Source: Clostridiales bacterium (GTDB lineage: Bacteria > Bacillota_A > Clostridia > Christensenellales > CAG-917). From it: a stretch of 5,306 nucleotides of DNA. This document shows, piece after piece, positions 1-4,830 of the stretch. Under the pieces are notes generated by a model, which worked only from the letters and a program-made list of their open reading frames with translations, did no database searches and was not told where the DNA came from. Within the stretch, counting starts at the first letter, position 1; every line of letters starts with the position of its first letter. The translations under genes and the position numbers were made by a program. Where the stretch lies: contig JAITEJ010000100.1 of NCBI GenBank assembly GCA_031282095.1, positions 1-5,306 of the forward strand, written 5' to 3'.

Positions 1-2020
1 AAATCTTGTAAAGCCCATCCTTGGGAGCGACTTTCAGCGTACGCGGGGTTACGGTAAAGTCCTTTTGGGAGTATCCGAACCAACTTCCGTCGTCCGTATA
101 GAGAATCACTCTGTAACTGCCGGCGTCCCTAGGCGCCGCGGAAAGCTTCGTCAGTTCCGTGCCGTCCTTTCTATAATAAAACAGATCGCTCTGATTTACT
201 GCAGGCGGCGTACCGCCGCCGCGGTTCACGAATGAGGCGGAAAAATCAGTTCCCAAGGCAATTTCGTTCGCGTTATACTCGCGGGAACCGGCGGCGTCAA
301 GATTAATAACCGCGTACACGTTTTCCCGTGCGAATTCAGGATAACCGCCGGATGTCATTCGCCACGTGTAAAGAGGATTCAGTTCGTTTTTTACCGAAAC
401 GCCGCTGACATTATTTTTGAAATCCCAAAGAACATAGCCGTTTGAAAGAGTTTCGGTTATAAAAGCAGCGCGCGTTGTCAGTTGCTCCGCGGTTTTGGAT
501 TCCACTGTTCCGAAAAGGTTTTGCACGCCGCCCGCGGAGTCTTTAACGCTTCCTATGCCCGCAGCCGCGCCTGTATAATAGTTGCGTTTAAAGTAGGTGT
601 TGAGATTCGCCGTCGTCGACGCGGTAACTCCCGCTATTCCGCCGATTGCCGCTTCAGCAGAGACGTTCGCGTTCTTCTTTGCAACGGTTCCCGCGCTGTA
701 ACAGGAGAATACGCTGGGAGGAGTCGAATTGCCGGTGATGCTGCCTCCTAAAATGCCGCCCGCCGCAAGGGGCTTATCACCGGATTTAGTTATCACGGAG
801 CCGCCGATTTTCATGCCGGCGTCATTTTCGTCCGTCAAATAAACCGTTCCGACGTTAAAGCCGTCGAATAGATTTATGGAGTTCGTAAACGTTTCCGCGA
901 CGATACCTCCCGCGAAGGCTATGCCCGTAACTGTGCCGCTGTTTCCGTTGCGCAATACCTCAAGCGGGTTGGAAGACCCGCCTTGAGCGCCGCCGACTAT
1001 TCCACCCGCGGTAACTCCCGAAACGGAACCGTAATTATGACAGAGATATACCTTTGCGCTGCCGTTGGGAGCAATGTATCCGGCGATACCGCCCGCAAAC
1101 TCCGAGCCTTTTACGGAAGCGTGATTCTCTGAGCCGGTAACGGATCCTTTAGATATTTTGCCGACTATACCGCCGACCCAAGCGCTTTTGTTTGCATACA
1201 GCAGACTCACCGCGGAGCCTTCACCGACTTTCACATTGTCAATTTCCCCGTACGATACTCCGACCGCCGTGCCGAAAGTAAAATTATCGGAACTACTTTC
1301 GCTTTCGACGACCGCGTTCGCGAATTCCGCATTTTTAAAAGCAGCCCCCGACGCTTCCGCCAAAAGACCCAAAAAACCGCCGACAGCCGTCAGCCCTCTG
1401 CCGTATCCGGAGTTTGTCGAAGGCTGCTTGCCGGACGAATAACGCATATTCAGAATTTTGCGCCGCCCCGTAAGCAAGCCCTGCGACGGAGTGGACGGCG
1501 TCCCGTCGGCGTTTGTATAAATCCCGCAATCCAATGTCCCCAAAAACGGCCGCCTGTAATCGCCTATGCTCGAATCAAGCCCTATCGGCGTCCAATGCAA
1601 AGTTTCAGTATAGCCGCCGCCCGAAAGATCTATATCGCTCGTCACCCATATATATTTGCCGGAAAAGGTTTTCGGGCCAGCGTAACCGCCGGCGCCTCCG
1701 TTCAGTGTCGGGTCCCACAGACCGGCGTCCGTCAACTGCGCTAAACCGGCAAGCTTCTCAGGGGTGTCGATTCTATAAGGATTTGTAATAGTGCCGACGC
1801 CGGCATCTTCGCTGTACCACGATATGTCCGCGTACGTCACCCACAATTGATCGGCAGCCGCGTCGGAACCCGCGTCCGTGCCGCCTTGCCCCGGCAGCGA
1901 AGCGGCGTACGCGGACGCTCCGCCCGTCACGGCGGCGAAAAAGAGCGTAATAACGGCAAGCAACAATATAAGCCATACCGGAAGCGTAACCGTTTTGATA
2001 GTAAAGACACTCTTTTTCAT
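1..2020 (-). CDS. Secreted GLUG-repeat surface protein with MBG-like C-terminal part (3' end outside window)
   Basis: Partial gene: 673 codons are open from ATG at 2020 down to the window edge with no stop. I chose this start because AAAGGAG lies 11 nt upstream and a signal peptide follows at once: KK, a hydrophobic core at about residues 13-31, and a likely cleavage near ASAYAA (35-40). Residues 60-165 have the usual entry module of GLUG proteins (NPYRIDTPEKLAGLAQL, then FSGKYIWVTSDIDLSG, then WTPIG). Residues 255-500 carry at least six glycine-rich GLUG-type turns (GGIVGK 283, GGIAGY 310, GGIVGG 339, GGIVAE 371, GGILGG 421, GGIAGV 460) separated by G-[ST]-V-x-G strands, as in a beta-helix. 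WDF (532-534) and GGYPEF (558-563) close the region. Residues 568-663 resemble an MBG/YDG-type Ig-like repeat (FYYRKDGTEL, RDAGSYRV, FTVTPRTLKV). The protein is probably exported and cell-surface located, perhaps an adhesin. The anchor is not visible and the ligand is unknown. Family assignment is from motif recognition. Confidence 0.88.
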   Translation of the reverse strand, partial: MKKSVFTIKTVTLPVWLILLLAVITLFFAAVTGGASAYAASLPGQGGTDAGSDAAADQLWVTYADISWYSEDAGVGTITNPYRIDTPEKLAGLAQLTDAGLWDPTLNGGAGGYAGPKTFSGKYIWVTSDIDLSGGGYTETLHWTPIGLDSSIGDYRRPFLGTLDCGIYTNADGTPSTPSQGLLTGRRKILNMRYSSGKQPSTNSGYGRGLTAVGGFLGLLAEASGAAFKNAEFANAVVESESSSDNFTFGTAVGVSYGEIDNVKVGEGSAVSLLYANKSAWVGGIVGKISKGSVTGSENHASVKGSEFAGGIAGYIAPNGSAKVYLCHNYGSVSGVTAGGIVGGAQGGSSNPLEVLRNGNSGTVTGIAFAGGIVAETFTNSINLFDGFNVGTVYLTDENDAGMKIGGSVITKSGDKPLAAGGILGGSITGNSTPPSVFSCYSAGTVAKKNANVSAEAAIGGIAGVTASTTANLNTYFKRNYYTGAAAGIGSVKDSAGGVQNLFGTVESKTAEQLTTRAAFITETLSNGYVLWDFKNNVSGVSVKNELNPLYTWRMTSGGYPEFARENVYAVINLDAAGSREYNANEIALGTDFSASFVNRGGGTPPAVNQSDLFYYRKDGTELTKLSAAPRDAGSYRVILYTDDGSWFGYSQKDFTVTPRTLKVAPKDGLYKI

Positions 2021-2031
2021 AACCGCAGAAA

Positions 2032-2038
2032 CTCCTTT
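2032..2038 (-). promoter_or_regulatory. Ribosome binding site of the surface protein gene
   Basis: The minus strand reads AAAGGAG, ending 11 nt before the ATG at 2020. It lies in a purine-rich stretch (GAAAGGAAAAGAAAAGGAG) that should be unstructured and open to ribosomes. It fixes the start of the surface protein gene. Confidence 0.8.
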
Positions 2039-2049
2039 TCTTTTCCTTT

Positions 2050-2165
2050 CGGTAAGTCCGACCGGCGACCGCTCACCGTCGGGGCAACGGTGCCGAACCG
2101 CCGCCGTTAGGGGATAAATACGGCTGTCCGTTTATTGTACCTTATAAAAATGTACAATTCCCCTA
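2050..2165 (-). promoter_or_regulatory. Structured 5' leader RNA with a possible three-way junction
   Basis: The roughly 150-nt leader between the promoter and the surface protein gene can fold extensively. TAGGGGA (2165-2159) pairs over 7 bp with TCCCCTA (2114-2108) and encloses two hairpins. One is ATTGTAC/GTACAAT (2158-2152 with 2140-2134), directly stacked on the outer stem. The other is ACGG-ACAG-CCGT (2131-2120). A competing hairpin, GCCGT (2124-2120) with ACGGC (2107-2103), would put TCCCCTA in its loop, so the two folds exclude each other. Downstream are CACCGT/ACGGTG (2092-2087 with 2079-2074) and a 4-bp CGGT/ACCG hairpin (2064-2061 with 2053-2050). I compared it by eye with the GEMM (c-di-GMP) and purine riboswitch consensus sequences and found no match. 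It could be a cis-regulatory RNA of unknown type or simply a stabilising leader. The pairings are seen in the sequence; the function is inferred. Confidence 0.4.
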
Positions 2166-2174
2166 TTATCTTAA

Positions 2175-2203
2175 ATTATATAATATAATCCAAACAATTT
2201 CAA
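2175..2203 (-). promoter_or_regulatory. Sigma-A type promoter for the surface protein gene
   Basis: On the minus strand TTGAAA (2203-2198) and a perfect TATAAT (2180-2175) are separated by exactly 17 bp. This is close to the housekeeping consensus. AT-rich sequence upstream (TTAATTAATATTG) could act as an UP element. Transcription should begin near 2169-2167, giving a 5' untranslated leader of about 148 nt before the ATG at 2020. It lies beyond the hairpins at 2268-2404, so the surface protein gene appears to be its own transcription unit. Confidence 0.82.
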
Positions 2204-2267
2204 GAGGGTAAGCAATATTAATTAACAATTCAGTCAATGCTGACCGATATTTTTATTAACGCGCCCG

Positions 2268-2299
2268 AACGGAAAACCTTTCACTTGTTTTCCGTTTTT
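2268..2299 (+). terminator. Hairpin with T-run on the plus strand
   Basis: AACGGAAAAC (2268-2277) and GTTTTCCGTT (2287-2296) form a perfect 10-bp stem with a 9-nt loop. A TTTTT run at 2295-2299 follows on the plus strand only. No plus-strand gene is seen upstream, so its role is uncertain. It may be a backstop between the relic region and the surface protein promoter, or part of a repeat unit, because it lies just outside repeat copy 1. Confidence 0.35.
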
Positions 2300-2301
2300 C
2301 G

Positions 2302-2358
2302 CCTTTGGGATTATAATGCGCGACACGCCCCCTCTTCCGGCTTTGCGTTGCTTTTGTT
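2302..2358 (-). repeat. 57-bp direct repeat, copy 1
   Basis: Positions 2302-2349 match 2486-2533 at all 48 bases. The match continues to 2358/2542 with only two differences (GC versus AA at 2350-2351 / 2534-2535), giving 55 of 57. This copy lies between two hairpins outside the Hsp20 relic, so it looks like the displaced one. It has no intact coding sequence of its own that I can support. Confidence 0.9.
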
Positions 2359-2366
2359 TTCCACAT

Positions 2367-2404
2367 AAAAAAAGAGGACCGCTATGCTTTGCAATCCTCT
2401 TTTT
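2367..2404 (-). terminator. Bidirectional Rho-independent terminator
   Basis: AAAAAGAGGA (2369-2378) and TCCTCTTTTT (2395-2404) form a perfect 10-bp stem with a 16-nt loop. On the minus strand the stem ends in a run of seven T (2373-2367); on the plus strand it ends in five. It lies about 40 bp past the tail of the Hsp20 relic and before the surface protein promoter. It probably terminated the Hsp20 transcript and anything reading through from upstream. Confidence 0.7.
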
Positions 2405-2445
2405 AACCCGACCGAATCAGTTTTTACGTAAAACTATTTAACATT

Positions 2446-2764
2446 TTATTCGATATTAATTTTCGCGGCGTAATGGCTTTTTCATCCTTTGGGATTATAA
2501 TGCGCGACACGCCCCCTCTTCCGGCTTTGCGTTAATTTTGTTGAGATACGCATTAACCAATCTGATACGACGGCTCATAGACGTGCGCCTGCGTTCTTTG
2601 CGGATATAATTTTCCTTCGTCGCCGACACTCTCTCGGAACGGTTAATGCCGATGCGGAGATTGTCGTCGTCTAATTCCGAATTTATTTCTTCTTTCTTTA
2701 CGCCCGGTAACTCCGCCTCGACTCCGTACTCTTTATCGGTTTATTCGACGTTGATATTTAACAC
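2446..2764 (-). pseudogene. hsp20: Degraded Hsp20 family small heat shock protein
   Basis: Reading the minus strand from 2764 gives VLNINVE, a TAA stop (2743-2741), then TDKEYGVEAELPGVKKEEI, ELDDDNLRIGINRSERV, TKENYIRKERRRTSMS, and RRIRLVNAYLNKINAK. These match, in order, the alpha-crystallin domain strands of clostridial Hsp20 ATP-independent chaperones, including the usual ELPGVKKE block. The frame then stops at TAA 2497-2495. A shift at the G5 run (2513-2509 region) restores GVSRIIIPK, and a further one-base change near the CCGCG at 2472-2464 restores KINIE and a stop at 2448-2446. That is the I-x-I tail that Hsp20 uses for oligomer contacts. With one premature stop, two frame changes and no recognisable N-terminal part or start, it should not make a working protein. 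The homology is from motif recognition and is strong. Sequencing error could explain individual shifts but hardly all three lesions. Confidence 0.85.
2486..2542 (-). repeat. 57-bp direct repeat, copy 2 (inside the Hsp20 relic)
   Basis: This is the partner of 2302-2358, at a spacing of 184 bp. Here the repeat falls within the 3' part of the Hsp20 relic, between the NKINAK and PKDEKAITP segments. Its length fits the missing strand of the alpha-crystallin domain to within two bases. It is therefore probably the original location. Both copies share the G5 run that breaks the Hsp20 frame, so the copying happened after that slip, or a repeat element replaced this segment. Confidence 0.88.
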
Positions 2765-2791
2765 GTCGCTGCATCGATATATTTTTATAAA

Positions 2792-2807
2792 TCCGCAAAA
2801 CTGCGGA
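2792..2807 (-). terminator. Short hairpin after the PH-like gene, probable terminator
   Basis: On the minus strand TCCGCA-GTTT-TGCGGA is a perfect 6-bp stem with a tetraloop, 15 nt past the stop at 2823. It is followed by TTTATAAAAATAT. The T-run is short and interrupted, so termination may be weak. The position directly after the gene supports the call. Confidence 0.5.
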
Positions 2808-2822
2808 AATTATAGGCGCGTT

Positions 2823-3284
2823 TTATTTTTCGGAAATTATTTCATAGGTTATTTCCGGGTTAGCCGACGAAAGTTTTTTCCAAACCGAATCGTATTCGTC
2901 GGGATTCAGTATTAAAAGCAAGGCTTCTTCTTTCACGACGCCTTTTTTTGCGCGCTTGTAAATCAAAAACATTTCATTGTTTTTTTCGGTGACGCGTACG
3001 GCCGTCATGTCCGCGTACAGTATCTTATCTCCGAACAGCGCGAAACGCACCGTCAGGCAATTTGCCCTAAAGGAATAAAAACTGCCGCAAAGCGCCGCGA
3101 CGCCGAAAAAGATAAGCGCGGTCGAGGCGACCGTCGCGGATACCGCCGTCGCGTCGCCGTAATTAACGAAACCGCCGGCTTCGGCAAGTACCAAAGAGTT
3201 TATAACGGTCGCCGCGACGCCTAGCGCGATTACCGCGGCAAGCATAAAAATAAAGTATTTTTTAAATTTTATTCTCAGTCTCAT
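2823..3284 (-). CDS. Membrane protein with bacterial PH-like (YyaB-type) domain
   Basis: Complete gene of 153 residues. The frame is open upstream to an ATG at 3350, but I place the start at 3284. There the protein begins MRLRIKFKKYF, a basic N-terminus before a membrane span, and GGAGG lies 12 nt upstream. The 22 extra residues of the longer version have no such features. Two transmembrane segments are visible at about residues 11-33 and 47-70. A cytosolic part follows with short strands (NCLTVRFALFGDKILYADMT, then AVRVTEKNNEMFLIYK) and a tail (LLLILNPDEYDSVWKKL, then NPEITYEI). This layout resembles the bPH_4 / YyaB-like PH domain, which in many Firmicutes follows two spans and ends in a similar 'P-x-x-x-x-x-F/W...L...NP' helix. 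The role of that family is not established. The gene is separated by 266 bp from the membrane gene upstream and may be transcribed alone; I see no strong promoter. Intact frame and hydrophobic pattern are clear. The PH assignment is moderate. Confidence 0.82.
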   Translation of the reverse strand: MRLRIKFKKYFIFMLAAVIALGVAATVINSLVLAEAGGFVNYGDATAVSATVASTALIFFGVAALCGSFYSFRANCLTVRFALFGDKILYADMTAVRVTEKNNEMFLIYKRAKKGVVKEEALLLILNPDEYDSVWKKLSSANPEITYEIISEK

Positions 3285-3296
3285 ATCCGTTTCAAT

Positions 3297-3301
3297 CCTC
3301 C
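3297..3301 (-). promoter_or_regulatory. Ribosome binding site deciding the PH-like gene start
   Basis: GGAGG on the minus strand lies 12 nt before the ATG at 3284. This is slightly long but usable spacing. No comparable site precedes the ATG at 3350, which supports the shorter protein. Confidence 0.65.
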
Positions 3302-3422
3302 GCGGTTTTAATTCGGTGTATACTATCGCGAAATAAACGGCGTGACACATAGCATAAGCAAATAAATTTTTAATGAAAGTACACTCCGTATACCGCTATA
3401 TATGTCCCGCCGAGGCAATAAC

Positions 3423-3548
3423 TTATGTCTTATATATTTTCCTGCGGTTCCCAGTGTTGACGGTTAAAGCGCCTTCTGTTACCGTCAATTCATAATTCAA
3501 AGGAGTCGGCGCCGTTTCAAATGGTCTTTACCGCCGCAAGAATTACGC
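3423..3548 (-). pseudogene. Relic resembling the end of an MBG-type adhesin repeat
   Basis: Immediately after the stop of the 318-residue membrane gene, the minus strand reads VILAAVKTI in one frame, a stop, then NGADS. After a change of frame it reads LNYELTVTEGALTVNTG and ends KIYKT with TAA at 3425-3423. The block 'NGADS-(L)NYELTVTEGALTVN' looks like the last two strands of MBG/YDG-type repeats found in surface adhesins (pattern NY-x-[IL]-T-x-x-x-G-x-[LF]-T-V). No start codon or ribosome site is present, so I read it as a leftover of a larger surface protein gene. It fills most of the 266-bp gap between two genes. The resemblance is short and could be chance. The nearby surface protein gene (2020 onward) carries the same domain type at its C-terminal end, which makes a common source plausible. 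Confidence 0.4.
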
Positions 3549-3550
3549 CG

Positions 3551-4507
3551 TTATATATCCTCTTGCAGTTCCGTGCGATTGGCGAGGGCGCGGGAATCGA
3601 CTATCGTTTTCGCGTCCACGTAGAAACGGCGTCCGTTTAAGACGTAATAGAAAATTAACTCCGCCGCGCGCCGGAACAACAGAAGGAGGGCAAAACTCAC
3701 CACTATCATTATCCCGAACGTGACGACCGCAAACGCCGCTATCAGCATATAGACCACGAAAACCGCTATCGTAAATACGCCGCATATATCGCGAAAACGC
3801 GTTTTAAACAGTTGTATACCGATCTTAAACGCCTTCCATACGCGCTTGTCCTCCGAGAATATGAGTGCGGGCAGCCATCCCGCGCATAAGGCCGATTTAA
3901 TCGACAGCAGCGTAACGCCCGCCAACAGGGCTAACGCGAGCGCCGCCACGTTCATCACCGGAAACAGCAGCGTAATCACGGCGTATACTATGAGAACGAT
4001 CAATATGTGGAAGGGCGCTCCCACAATCGTATTCGCAAGCGCGTATTTTAAGGAAATTTTAAAGTCCTTGACCGTGTAGCCGAGCATGGATTCCGAAAGC
4101 GCCGACGACATAAAGGCGTTCAATACGCCCGCCATAGGCAAATCGATGAGGCTTATCAAGAAATATCCCAAAAAATAGATACATACCAAAAGTGCTATCG
4201 CCGCCGCCAAAAAGCCCGTGTCGGTTTTGATCGCGTTGAAAATATTGGAAATATGCGCCGCCACCGAGGATATTAAACCGCCCGTACCGTACTCGCCGTC
4301 GTCCGACAAGAATGATCCCGTTTCCTCGCGGATTGCTTCTATTTCATCCTTAACATCCGGTCTGGCGAGTACATGCCGCTGCGCCGGAAGGAACAGGCTC
4401 AGCGATATAGCTCCCAAAACGAGAAAGACTATAAAAAGATAGGCTATTATCCTATAAACCAATTTGAAGTTGGCGAACATTACCGTCGTAGTATTTTTAA
4501 GTTCCAT
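3551..4507 (-). CDS. Polytopic membrane protein of unknown function, paralog of the upstream gene
   Basis: Complete gene of 318 residues starting ATG at 4507, with GGAG 10 nt upstream. I do not recognise a named family. About five to six membrane spans are visible: roughly 19-41, 97-122, 158-182, 184-205 and a long stretch 242-280 that probably makes two. A soluble, acidic loop lies between the first two spans (about 42-95, KDEIEAIREETGSFLSDDGE). The C-terminal 40 residues are hydrophilic. It resembles the protein encoded just upstream. Residues 132-172 (FMSSALSESMLGY through HILIVL) align with that protein's first 40 residues. Residues 210-300 (GWLPALIFSEDKRVWKAF, YYVLNGRRFYVD) align with its WTPNMLNSGFRPAEAF and YYSALMYTLYFD. 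A pair of like membrane proteins in one operon suggests a heteromeric complex, for example a transporter or permease-like unit, but no transport motif or ATPase partner is in the window. Confidence 0.88.
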   Translation of the reverse strand: MELKNTTTVMFANFKLVYRIIAYLFIVFLVLGAISLSLFLPAQRHVLARPDVKDEIEAIREETGSFLSDDGEYGTGGLISSVAAHISNIFNAIKTDTGFLAAAIALLVCIYFLGYFLISLIDLPMAGVLNAFMSSALSESMLGYTVKDFKISLKYALANTIVGAPFHILIVLIVYAVITLLFPVMNVAALALALLAGVTLLSIKSALCAGWLPALIFSEDKRVWKAFKIGIQLFKTRFRDICGVFTIAVFVVYMLIAAFAVVTFGIMIVVSFALLLLFRRAAELIFYYVLNGRRFYVDAKTIVDSRALANRTELQEDI

Positions 4508-4517
4508 ATCAAATTTG

Positions 4518-4521
4518 CTCC
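4518..4521 (-). promoter_or_regulatory. Ribosome binding site of the 318-residue membrane gene
   Basis: GGAG on the minus strand, 10 nt before the ATG at 4507. The same GGAG survives in the other tandem copy at 4688-4691. There the matching start codon has become ACG (4677-4675), so only this site serves a gene. Confidence 0.7.
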
Positions 4522-4545
4522 ATAAGTTTCCGCGACGCCGTTAAA

Positions 4546-4650
4546 TCATTTGCGGCGGCGACCCTGCCATGTGAATTTACGCGCGTCACCCTTCGCTTTC
4601 AGATCGGCGCGCTCCGTCCCCGTGGGGTCGAAGTACGGCGTATCCGTCAT
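4546..4650 (-). pseudogene. Duplicated 3' end fragment of the upstream membrane gene
   Basis: From ATG at 4650 the minus strand codes for 34 residues: MTDTPYFDPTG, then TERADLKAKGDARKFTWQ, then GRRRK and a stop. Apart from the first few residues this equals the C-terminus of the upstream gene (YFDLTG, TERADLKAKGNARKFTWQ, GRRRK), with only two substitutions (L to P, N to D). The frame is also open further upstream, where it reads through the decayed start of the second gene (RTEPKNTSEP). It lies within tandem copy 4491-4660. I see no ribosome site for it, so it is most likely a by-product of the duplication. Retention of the basic tail sequence is notable but could just reflect a recent event. 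Confidence 0.7.
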
Positions 4651-4660
4651 CGGCTCGCTG

Positions 4661-4830
4661 GTATTTTTAGGTTCCGTACGGGGTTTGCTCCGTAAGTTTC
4701 CGAGACGCCGTTAAATCACTTGCGGCGGCGACCCTGCCATGTGAATTTGCGCGCGTTGCCCTTCGCTTTCAGATCGGCTCGCTCCGTCCCCGTGAGATCG
4801 AAATACAGCGTATACATCAGCGCGGAGTAG
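4661..4830 (-). repeat. 170-bp tandem duplication, copy joined to the upstream gene
   Basis: This partner of 4491-4660 carries the genuine last 38 codons or so of the upstream membrane gene and its stop (4716-4718). It then has the old spacer and a decayed start of the downstream gene in which ATG has become ACG (4677-4675), while the following codons still read EPKNT against ELKNT. The copies meet without any intervening base, as expected of slippage or unequal crossing-over. Confidence 0.9.

Larger units (their letters stand above)
4491..4660 (-). repeat. 170-bp tandem duplication, copy next to the downstream gene
   Basis: This copy abuts 4661-4830 exactly at an offset of 170 bp. By eye about 139 of the first 160 positions agree (roughly 87%); the last ten have drifted. 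It contains a decayed copy of the 3' end of the upstream membrane gene, the 38-bp spacer, and the functional ribosome site and first codons of the 318-residue gene. Without the duplication the two genes would be 38 bp apart, a normal operon spacing. Confidence 0.9.

Noticed and set aside
482..1529. Open frames on either strand inside the surface protein gene (for example 482-751 plus, 1158-1442 plus, 1335-1529 minus)
   Set aside because: They lie in other frames of a 673-codon open gene with clear signal peptide and repeats. Their translations are rich in Arg, Ser and Pro, without domain features or ribosome sites.
1847..2117. Two overlapping plus-strand frames across the start of the surface protein gene
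   Set aside because: They run against a well-supported start, leader and ribosome site and show no protein-like character.
2302..2542. Short CRISPR-like or IS-end reading of the 48-bp repeats
   Set aside because: There are only two copies, 184 bp apart, in direct orientation, with no regular spacers, no terminal inverted repeats and no transposase.
2646..2915. Plus-strand frame of 89 residues
   Set aside because: It is antisense to the Hsp20 relic and to the end of the PH-like gene. Both minus-strand readings have recognisable protein motifs.
3285..3420. Possible promoter for the PH-like gene
   Set aside because: AT-rich words such as TATGCT and TAGTAT occur, but none has an acceptable -35 box at 16-18 bp, so I do not call one.
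3457..3488. Perfect 8-bp inverted repeat TTGACGGT / ACCGTCAA
   Set aside because: There is no T-run on either side, and it falls on the two LTV codon sets of the adhesin-repeat relic. It is more likely coding coincidence than a terminator.
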